A stretch of 9,547 nucleotides of DNA. Origin: an uncultured Oscillospiraceae bacterium (GTDB taxonomy: Bacteria > Bacillota > Clostridia > Oscillospirales > Oscillospiraceae). The stretch is taken from contig CAKTLG010000046.1 in assembly GCA_934572465.1 (NCBI GenBank), positions 1 to 9,547 of the forward strand. The letters run 5' to 3'. How positions within the stretch are numbered: the first letter of the stretch is position 1; each line of letters starts with the position of its first letter. Below, piece by piece: positions 1 to 9,547 of the stretch. The position numbers and the translations under genes were made by a program. The notes under the pieces were generated by a model, which ran no database searches, was not told the DNA's origin, and saw only the letters and a program-made list of their open reading frames with translations.

Positions 1-150
1 CTCCATCATAAGCGCCAGCGCCCGCCTTTGGCGGGACGACGAGGTGGGAAGAGGATCGAAATTTCGGCGGATGCTTCCCCGTGCCCGTGGGCGCGCACAC
101 AGCCGACAAACATGCGGGCGACCGCAGAACAAAGGGGCTGTGACCACGGA
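1..150 (+). ncRNA. glmS ribozyme: glmS self-cleaving ribozyme (GlcN6P-responsive riboswitch)
   Basis: This is the metabolite-dependent ribozyme that cuts the glmS mRNA leader when glucosamine-6-phosphate binds as a cofactor. Seen in the sequence: the cleavage-site motif A|GCGCC, with the cut predicted between 11 and 12. P1 is a hairpin, 21-26 with 30-35. The conserved GACGAGG follows at 38-44. P2 pairs GGGAAG (46-51) with CTTCCC (74-79) and encloses the conserved core ATCGA...TCGGCGG (55-70). P3 is 81-84 with 95-98. Its loop, CCGTGG (85-90), is exactly complementary to CCACGG (144-149), giving the P3.1 pseudoknot. P4 pairs 99-104 with 136-141. P4.1 is 113-117 with 122-126, capped by a GCGA tetraloop. 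This arrangement matches what I recall of the Thermoanaerobacter tengcongensis ribozyme. Its position directly in front of glmS settles the assignment. The promoter lies left of the window. Confidence 0.94.
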
Positions 151-154
151 AAAA

Positions 155-236
155 GCGGCAAATGACTGCGCATTTGTCCTTTTGACGAGGCGGCTTCTGC
201 GCCGCAAAGGGGCGTTTCTGCCCATTTTTCAAAAAT
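155..236 (+). promoter_or_regulatory. Hairpin-rich glmS leader between ribozyme and RBS
   Basis: This stretch lies downstream of the ribozyme and would stay attached to glmS after cleavage. Three small dyads are visible. CAAATG (159-164) pairs with CATTTG (171-176) over a 6-base loop, extended by GG/TCC and followed by TTTT at 180-183. GCGGC (190-194) pairs with GCCGC (201-205). GGGC (210-213) pairs with GCCC (220-223), followed by five Ts at 225-229. The first and third look like weak intrinsic terminators. They could also be simple leader structure or RNase-protecting stems. A regulatory role is inference only. Confidence 0.35.
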
Positions 237-240
237 CATC

Positions 241-248
241 AAAAGGAG
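241..248 (+). promoter_or_regulatory. glmS ribosome binding site that fixes the start codon
   Basis: AAAAGGAG ends ten bases before ATG 259. An in-frame ATG at 250 is only one base from the motif, too close to be used. This site therefore selects 259, which also puts the catalytic cysteine at residue 2. Confidence 0.85.
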
Positions 249-258
249 AATGTTATAT

Positions 259-2103
<1,845 letters not shown>

Positions 2104-2117
2104 GAAAACGACATGAC

Positions 2118-2152
2118 AAAATGCCGGAGCTTACAAAAGCTCCGGCATTTTT
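2118..2152. terminator. Bidirectional intrinsic terminator between glmS and pncC
   Basis: A perfect 12-bp stem (2121-2132 with 2137-2148) has a 4-base ACAA loop. It is flanked by AAA on the left and TTTT on the right, so it can act as a Rho-independent terminator on either strand. It lies 14 bases after the glmS stop and 18 bases beyond the pncC stop, between converging genes. One hairpin therefore serves both transcripts. Confidence 0.92.
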
Positions 2153-2169
2153 CCGCGCTGTATGCTTTT

Positions 2170-2658
2170 CTATCGCTCGCTCAGCTTCTCCTCCAGCAGC
2201 TTGAATGCCTCGTCTGCCGAAAGCGCGCGGATCTCCGCGCGCGTCCTCGCGCCAAAGTCAAAGCGTGCGGCGATCGTCTCGTCGGGAGAAGAAAATCCGA
2301 TGAACACCGTGCCGACGGGATTGCCCCGCTCGTCTCGATCCGGCCCCGCAACGCCCGTAACGCTCACGGCGCAATCCGCCGTCGTAACTCTGCGCGCGCC
2401 CTCGGCCATCGCGCGGGCGACGGGCGCGGACACGGGGCCGTATTCCTCCAGCATATCCGCCGGAACGCCGAGCACGCGGTTCTTGACGGTATTCGTATAG
2501 CTCACGACGCCGCCCATGAAGACGCCCGACGCGCCCGGCACATCCGTGATGCGCTTGGCGATCAGGCCGCCTGTGCAGCTCTCCGCCGCGGCGAAGGTCA
2601 CGCCGCGCGCTTTGAGCGCTTCATAGCAGCGCTGCTCGACTGTTTTTTCTGCCATCAT
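2170..2658 (-). CDS. pncC: CinA C-terminal domain protein, nicotinamide-nucleotide amidohydrolase
   Basis: This is a stand-alone CinA C-terminal (PncC/YgaD-type) protein of 162 residues. Family members deamidate nicotinamide mononucleotide to nicotinate mononucleotide, recycling the NMN released by NAD-consuming reactions. Seen here: AESCTGG (25-31) carrying the conserved serine, GGVVSYTN (49-56) followed by Lys59, VSAPVA (76-81), SVTGVAGP (99-106) and GNPVGTVFIGF (112-122). The N-terminal MocF/CinA domain of full-length CinA (about 410 residues) is absent, with no trace upstream because thiI ends 13 bases before the start. The first of two tandem ATGs is used here; AAAGGAAGCGGAG lies just upstream, and the second ATG (2655) is also possible. 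It is the last gene of the operon, with a terminator just beyond it. The activity follows from family knowledge, and in many Clostridia the protein is annotated only as CinA family. Confidence 0.93.
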   Translation of the reverse strand: MMAEKTVEQRCYEALKARGVTFAAAESCTGGLIAKRITDVPGASGVFMGGVVSYTNTVKNRVLGVPADMLEEYGPVSAPVARAMAEGARRVTTADCAVSVTGVAGPDRDERGNPVGTVFIGFSSPDETIAARFDFGARTRAEIRALSADEAFKLLEEKLSER

Positions 2659-2671
2659 ACTCCGCTTCCTT

Positions 2672-3844
2672 TCAGAACTTGATGCGCACGAACTCCCGAT
2701 TCGTCATCGCGCGGTCGATGAGACCCTCGATGTCGAGGACGGCCTCGGCCTCGCGGACTTCGTCGAGGTTCGGCTTCGTGCGCGGATGGCGCGGGGTGAA
2801 GACCGTGCAGCAATCCTCATAGGGTAAGATCGACGTATCGAACGTACCGATCTTCCTCGACAGGCACACGATCTCCTCCTTGTCCATGCCGATGAGCGGC
2901 CGCAGGACGGGGAGATCGACCACGTCCTCCGTCACGCGCAGCGCCTCCATCGTCTGCGACGCGACCTGACCGAGATTTTCGCCCGTCACGAGCGCCTTGG
3001 CCTGCACCTGATCGGCCGCGCGCTGGGCAATGCGCATCATAAAGCGGCGCATGATGAGCGTAAAGAATTCCTCGGGGCAGTTCCTGCGGATCTCCTCCTG
3101 AATTTCCGTGAACGGCACGATCTGCACCGTCAGCCGCCCGCACCAGGGGACTAACAGTTTGGCAAGGGAGAGCACCTTCTCCTTCGCCGCGTCGGACGTG
3201 TAGGGCGGGGAGAAGAAGTGCACCATTTCCAGCTTGACGCCGCGCTTGGCGATCATGTAGGACGAAACGGGCGAGTCGATGCCGCCGGAAAGCAGACTGA
3301 CCGCCGTGCCGCCCATGCCGACGGGCAGCCCGCCCGCGCCCTCCTGCGCGGGGCCGTGGACGTAGGCTGCGTCGTCGCGGATCTCGATGTGGACGACCAG
3401 CTCGGGGTCGTGAACGTTGACCTCGCACGTCGGGAATGCCTGATGCAGCGCGCCGCCGACCTGCTGGGAAATCTGGATCGACGTCAGGGGGAAGGTCTTG
3501 TCGGCGCGCTTGCTCTCGACCTTAAAGCTCTTCGCCGCGCGCATCTCATCGGCAAGGTATTCCTTCGCCGCGGCGATGATCTTCTGGATGTCCTTCTCGC
3601 ACGGCAGCGCCTTGGAGACGGCGATGATGCCGAAGACCTTCCTGCAGCCCTCGAACGCCGCCTCGATGTCGCAGTTTTCGTCCTTGGGCTCGATGTAGAT
3701 GGTGCTCTGCTTGGAATAGATGCGGAAGCTGCCGCACTTCGACACGCGGCGGCTGACGTTCGCCATCAGCTTATCTTCAAAGCTGCGGCGGTTCAGGCCC
3801 TTGAGCACGACCTCGCCGAGCTTGCACAGGATCATTTCATGCAT
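2672..3844 (-). CDS. thiI: tRNA 4-thiouridine synthase / thiamine sulfurtransferase ThiI, short form
   Basis: ThiI adenylates U8 of tRNA and transfers sulfur to form 4-thiouridine. In many bacteria it also supplies sulfur to ThiS for the thiamine thiazole ring. The 390-residue protein has the N-terminal ferredoxin-like segment, a THUMP domain (about 60-165), then the PP-loop ATPase with SLLSGGIDSP (183-192), HFFSPPYTS (209-217) and TGENLGQVASQT (287-298). PYEDCCTVFTPRHP (341-354) carries the cysteine pair expected at the catalytic position. It ends there, with no C-terminal rhodanese domain, as in Bacillus-type ThiI. ATG 3844 was chosen because AAGGAG (3860-3855) sits ten bases upstream and the protein then begins MHEMILCKLGEVVLKG as in homologues. 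An upstream extension to 3904 adds an unrelated basic stretch inside the previous gene. The start overlaps the upstream membrane-protein gene by 8 bases, suggesting translational coupling. No cysteine desulfurase gene is adjacent. Confidence 0.96.
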   Translation of the reverse strand: MHEMILCKLGEVVLKGLNRRSFEDKLMANVSRRVSKCGSFRIYSKQSTIYIEPKDENCDIEAAFEGCRKVFGIIAVSKALPCEKDIQKIIAAAKEYLADEMRAAKSFKVESKRADKTFPLTSIQISQQVGGALHQAFPTCEVNVHDPELVVHIEIRDDAAYVHGPAQEGAGGLPVGMGGTAVSLLSGGIDSPVSSYMIAKRGVKLEMVHFFSPPYTSDAAKEKVLSLAKLLVPWCGRLTVQIVPFTEIQEEIRRNCPEEFFTLIMRRFMMRIAQRAADQVQAKALVTGENLGQVASQTMEALRVTEDVVDLPVLRPLIGMDKEEIVCLSRKIGTFDTSILPYEDCCTVFTPRHPRTKPNLDEVREAEAVLDIEGLIDRAMTNREFVRIKF

Positions 3845-4373
3845 TGGTGGTATTCTCCTTGTTTTCTTCAGTATCGGCCGCGGACGCGGTCTCTTTTTTT
3901 GCACGCGCCTTCTTCCCGCTGAGCAGCCCCAGCGTCAGGCACATCGGCTCAACGGCGGCGAGCAGCGCAAAGAGTATATATTGCAGCGCCGTGCTCTCCC
4001 CGCTCAGCTCGTTCACCGCGGCCATCGCGGGCGCCATCGGCAGCTGCCAGAGCATCGCAAGGATGCTCCCCGAGCTGAATGGGACGGGCATTGCAAAAAG
4101 CGAGACGAGGTTCAGCACATAGAGCGCCATCGCCGCGTTCCAGCAGCGATTCCTGTCTATCGCATTCTTCGGCCGCAGCCCCCAGCCGAGCAGGAAGGAA
4201 AGCGCCGATACATAGACGATGCCGAGCGCCAGCCCGGCCGGCGAGGCAAACGTAAAGGACGAGGTCGTCCCCGTTCCTCCAAACGCCGCAAACAGCAGCA
4301 GAAAGAGCGCGCACTGCGCGATATGGCTCAAAAGAATGATCGCGCCAAGCTGGAAGTAGTCATACTTTTTCAT
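3837..4373 (-). CDS. Unrecognised multi-pass membrane protein
   Basis: I do not recognise this family. The 178-residue product has four or five hydrophobic segments, at about 9-31, 46-66, 77-97, possibly 101-121, and 128-152. A hydrophilic, Lys/Glu/Thr-rich tail (153-178, beginning GKKARAKKE) follows and is probably cytoplasmic. There are no obvious catalytic motifs, and polar residues inside the membrane segments are few. The start is uncertain. ATG 4373 has GGGGGTGA about 6 bases upstream. In-frame GTG 4382 would overlap the comM stop as GTGA and add three residues. The 3' end overlaps thiI by 8 bases, so it is translated as part of the comM-thiI-pncC operon. The location hints at a shared expression need rather than a function. 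A transporter-accessory or small integral-membrane role is possible but not supported by any motif. Confidence 0.82.
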   Translation of the reverse strand: MKKYDYFQLGAIILLSHIAQCALFLLLFAAFGGTGTTSSFTFASPAGLALGIVYVSALSFLLGWGLRPKNAIDRNRCWNAAMALYVLNLVSLFAMPVPFSSGSILAMLWQLPMAPAMAAVNELSGESTALQYILFALLAAVEPMCLTLGLLSGKKARAKKETASAADTEENKENTTNA

Positions 4374-4378
4374 CGTGT

Positions 4379-5896
4379 TCACCCCCGTAAAATGTCCGTA
4401 TTACGGTACTGGATGGCCTCGGCCAGATGATGCGCTTCGATCGCTTCGCTGCCGTCGAGGTCCGCGATCGTGCGCGCCACGCGCAGCAGCCGGTCGTGGC
4501 TGCGGGCGGTCAGCCCGAGACGGTCGAACGCACCCTTTAGGAGCTTCTCGCCCGCGGCGTCGAGCTTGCAGTATTCGCCGACCATCGCGGGCGTCATGTG
4601 CGCGTTGCAGGCGGCGTTCGTTCCCGCAAAGCGCGCCTTCTGCACCTCGCGCGCGGCGTTCACGCGCGCCTTGACGTCGGCGGAGGACTCAGCCTTTTCG
4701 CGCCGCCGCATCGCTTCAAATTCGACGCTCGGAACATTGACGTGCAGATCCATGCGGTCGAGCATCGGGCCGGAAATTTTCTCCACATACTTTTCCACCT
4801 GCTGCTTCGTGCAGCTGCACCGTCCCGAGGGATGGCCGTACCAGCCGCAGCGGCAGGGATTCATCGCGCCGACGAGCATGAAGCGGCTCGGCAGCGTGAT
4901 GCTGCCCGCGGCGCGGGTAATGGTCACCTCGCCGTCCTCGATGGGCGCGCGCAGCACCTCGAGCACGTCGCGGTGGAACTCCGGCAGCTCATCCAGAAAT
5001 AAAACGCCGTGGTGCGCAAGCGAGATCTCGCCGGGCTTGGGCACCTTCCCGCCGCCGGTCATCGCCGAGGCGGAGAGCGTGTGGTGCGGCGCGCGGAACG
5101 GCCGGCGCAGCAGCATCGGATGCGCGCTGTCGGTAAGGCCCGCGACCGACCAGATCTCCGTCGCCTCCAGCGCTTCCTCCCGCGTCATGTCCGGCAGGAT
5201 CGACGGGAGCCTGCGCGCAAGCATCGACTTGCCCGCGCCCGGCGAGCCGATGAGCAGGATGTTGTGCCCGCCCGCGGCGGCGATCTCCAGCGCGCGCTTG
5301 ACGTTCTCCTGCCCCATGACGTCGGAAAAATCGGGGCCGGTCTCCTGAGCGTCCGAGGCGTGCCACTTCGGCTGCGGCGAAAGCGGTCTTTCGCCCTTGA
5401 GGTGCGCCATGAGCGATGCGACGTCCTCCACGCCGTAGACGGTCACGCCGTCGGCCAGCGTCGCCTCTGCGGCGTTCGCTGCGGGGACATAAAGCGTTTT
5501 GATGCCCGCGCGCGCCGCGGCCATCGCCATGGGAAGAACGCCGCTCACAGCGCGCAGCGTTCCCGTGAGCGACAGCTCGCCGACAAACGCCGCGTCCTTC
5601 GCCGGCGGCTTTATCTCCTCCGCGCAGGCAAGGATGCCGAGCAGGATCGGCAGATCGTAGAGCGTGCCCTCCTTTTTCCGCCCCGCAGGGGCAAGGTTCA
5701 CCGTGATGCGCGAAACGGGGAACTTCACGCCGCAGTTCTTCACCGCCGCGCGCACGCGCTCGCGCGATTCCTTGACCGCCGTGTCGCCGAGGCCCACGAT
5801 GTCAAACGCCGGAAGCCCTCCCGAAAGGAAGCACTCCACCGTCACCTCATAGCCGGAAATGCCCAGAAGCCCGAGCGAACGCACCGCCGTGACCAT
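4379..5896 (-). CDS. comM: YifB/ComM family Mg-chelatase-like AAA+ ATPase
   Basis: This is a complete 505-residue ComM/YifB protein. Members are hexameric AAA+ ATPases; ComM from naturally competent bacteria acts as a branch-migration helicase during integration of transforming DNA. Many non-competent bacteria also keep the gene. Seen here: an N-terminal ChlI-type domain resembling a Lon protease fold (about 1-170) with VECFLSGGLPAFDIVGL and APAGRKKEG. The ATPase follows with Walker A GSPGAGKS (217-224), RPFRAPHH (265-272), Walker B GVLFLDE (297-303) and PGEISLAHHG. The MNPCRCG...GRCSC segment contributes Cys348, 350, 360 and 362, a likely metal-binding cluster. A C-terminal helical Mg-chelatase subdomain with LTARSHDRLLRVARTIADL follows. 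The ATG at 5896 has AAGGGGAG nearby. It is the first gene of the leftward operon, about 50 bases below the predicted transcription start. Confidence 0.97.
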   Translation of the reverse strand: MVTAVRSLGLLGISGYEVTVECFLSGGLPAFDIVGLGDTAVKESRERVRAAVKNCGVKFPVSRITVNLAPAGRKKEGTLYDLPILLGILACAEEIKPPAKDAAFVGELSLTGTLRAVSGVLPMAMAAARAGIKTLYVPAANAAEATLADGVTVYGVEDVASLMAHLKGERPLSPQPKWHASDAQETGPDFSDVMGQENVKRALEIAAAGGHNILLIGSPGAGKSMLARRLPSILPDMTREEALEATEIWSVAGLTDSAHPMLLRRPFRAPHHTLSASAMTGGGKVPKPGEISLAHHGVLFLDELPEFHRDVLEVLRAPIEDGEVTITRAAGSITLPSRFMLVGAMNPCRCGWYGHPSGRCSCTKQQVEKYVEKISGPMLDRMDLHVNVPSVEFEAMRRREKAESSADVKARVNAAREVQKARFAGTNAACNAHMTPAMVGEYCKLDAAGEKLLKGAFDRLGLTARSHDRLLRVARTIADLDGSEAIEAHHLAEAIQYRNTDILRG

Positions 5897-5901
5897 AGCC
5901 T

Positions 5902-5909
5902 CTCCCCTT
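5902..5909 (-). promoter_or_regulatory. comM ribosome binding site
   Basis: On the minus strand, AAGGGGAG reads into AGGCT and the comM ATG. It lies four bases beyond the foot of the leader hairpin at 5913-5930, so that stem may affect its accessibility. Confidence 0.7.
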
Positions 5910-5912
5910 TCC

Positions 5913-5930
5913 GCGCGCCGTGCGGCGCGC
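5913..5930 (-). promoter_or_regulatory. GC hairpin in the comM 5' leader
   Basis: A fully GC 8-bp stem (5913-5920 with 5923-5930) has a 2-base loop, or 7 bp with a 4-base loop. It falls between the predicted start of transcription near 5946 and the comM ribosome binding site. No T-tract follows it on the minus strand, so it is not a terminator. Possible roles are mRNA 5'-end protection or modulation of translation, which is inference. Confidence 0.5.
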
Positions 5931-5952
5931 CGTTTCTCTGTTTTTCCCGTTC

Positions 5953-5980
5953 AGTATAGCACACTTTTCGCATCAGGCAA
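5953..5980 (-). promoter_or_regulatory. Sigma-A-type promoter of the comM-thiI-pncC operon
   Basis: On the minus strand a -35 element TTGCCT (5980-5975) and a -10 element TATACT (5958-5953) are separated by 16 bases. The -10 matches TATAAT at five of six positions, and the -35 matches at four of six. The predicted start near 5946 leaves a leader of about 50 bases before comM. No other gap large enough for a promoter exists within the operon. Confidence 0.75.
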
Positions 5981-5991
5981 ATGCTTCGCGC

Positions 5992-6103
5992 GCATTTTTT
6001 GTACAAATCGTCAAAAAGAATAAAAAATTTCAAAAGTTGGTAAAAAATGAAATTTAATGAAGCTATATTTGCAAAAAAAGGAATGTTTTGCGGGAAAGAG
6101 TCA
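5992..6103. other. AT-rich divergent intergenic core with an inverted repeat
   Basis: This roughly 110-base stretch holds no gene. It is strikingly A/T-rich with repeated A-runs, against a GC-rich genome. AAATTTCA (6025-6032) is repeated in inverted orientation as TGAAATTT (6048-6055), with a 15-base spacer. The repeat lies about 50 bases upstream of the nifJ -35 and about 45 bases upstream of the comM -35. It could be an operator, an UP-like or bent-DNA element, or chance in low-complexity sequence. It does not match the Rex or CodY consensus well. Confidence 0.4.
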
Positions 6104-6132
6104 TTTACACGCGGAAACTTTTGTGCTACAAT
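6104..6132 (+). promoter_or_regulatory. Strong sigma-A-type promoter of nifJ
   Basis: TTTACA (6104-6109) and TACAAT (6127-6132) are spaced by the ideal 17 bases, each matching consensus at five of six positions. A TG at 6124-6125 gives an extended -10, and an A-rich stretch lies upstream. The predicted start near 6139-6140 leaves a leader of about 70 bases. This strength fits a highly expressed central-metabolism enzyme. Confidence 0.85.
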
Positions 6133-6169
6133 ATATCAGCGTTAATTTTTTCTCACACCACGCAAGTCC

Positions 6170-6187
6170 CACCGCCCACCGGCGGTG
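6170..6187 (+). promoter_or_regulatory. Hairpin in the nifJ 5' leader
   Basis: CACCGCC (6170-6176) pairs perfectly with GGCGGTG (6181-6187) across a CACC loop. It lies eight bases before the ribosome binding site and about 30 bases into the predicted transcript. There is no T-tract after it, so it is not a terminator. A stabilising 5' stem or translational modulation are the plausible roles, and both are inferred. Confidence 0.5.
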
Positions 6188-6195
6188 CAATAAAC

Positions 6196-6202
6196 AGGAG
6201 GT
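6196..6202 (+). promoter_or_regulatory. Near-perfect nifJ ribosome binding site
   Basis: AGGAGGT, essentially the full anti-16S match, ends six bases before ATG 6209. This fixes that start over in-frame ATGs at 6221 and 6230, and fits strong expression. Confidence 0.9.
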
Positions 6203-6208
6203 TCATTT

Positions 6209-9547
<3,339 letters not shown>

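Noticed and set aside
224..236. ATTTTT-C-AAAAAT dyad before the glmS RBS
   Set aside because: The loop would be a single base, so it cannot form a hairpin. As a protein site it is indistinguishable from A/T runs.
3845..3904. Twenty-residue N-terminal extension of thiI
   Set aside because: The extension is basic and unlike ThiI, lies wholly inside the preceding gene, and has no RBS, whereas 3844 has AAGGAG at good spacing.
3218..3922. Plus-strand frame opposite thiI (234 codons)
   Set aside because: It is an antisense shadow of thiI in GC-rich DNA with no start signals or motifs.
5009..5959. Plus-strand frame opposite comM (316 codons)
   Set aside because: It is an Arg-rich shadow of the comM coding strand and runs through the comM promoter without its own RBS.
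6121..6131. TTGT-GCT-ACAA palindrome overlapping the nifJ -10 as an operator
   Set aside because: The half-sites are only four bases, and the motif is explained by the extended -10. It does not match Rex or other redox-regulator consensus.

Overview
The window is GC-rich, roughly 60% by eye, and compactly coded. It reads as chromosomal core DNA from an anaerobic, high-GC Firmicute, probably a gut-type Clostridia/Oscillospiraceae-like organism. That placement rests on three things: a glmS ribozyme in front of glmS, a rhodanese-less short ThiI, and a large homomeric pyruvate:ferredoxin oxidoreductase. The family-level assignment is inference. I see no mobile element, CRISPR array, tRNA, rRNA or prophage gene.

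Layout, left to right. (1) Positions 1-258 are the glmS leader. It opens with a nearly complete glmS self-cleaving ribozyme (about 1-150), followed by a short hairpin-rich spacer and the ribosome binding site. (2) glmS (259-2103, +) makes glucosamine-6-phosphate and should be shut down by its own product through the ribozyme. (3) A strong hairpin at 2118-2152 can terminate transcription in both directions, between the convergent glmS and the leftward operon. (4) A leftward four-gene operon occupies 2170-5896. In transcription order it holds comM/yifB (AAA+ Mg-chelatase-like ATPase), an unrecognised multi-pass membrane protein, thiI (4-thiouridine/thiazole sulfur transfer) and a stand-alone CinA C-terminal domain protein (pncC). 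The genes overlap or lie within 13 bases of each other, and a readable sigma-A-type promoter sits at 5953-5980. (5) Positions 5897-6208 are a divergent intergenic region with one promoter each way, an AT-rich middle, and a GC hairpin in each 5' leader close to the ribosome binding site. (6) nifJ (6209 to beyond the right edge, +) encodes pyruvate:ferredoxin oxidoreductase; 1113 codons are present and the C-terminus is cut off.

The genes serve three separate housekeeping jobs: amino-sugar supply for the cell wall (glmS), tRNA/thiamine sulfur transfer plus nucleotide and DNA maintenance (the comM operon), and anaerobic pyruvate oxidation (nifJ). I found no convincing undescribed system. The items most worth a second look are the unknown membrane protein coupled to thiI, the leader between the ribozyme and glmS, a cysteine-rich insertion in the oxidoreductase, and the paired leader hairpins in the divergent region.
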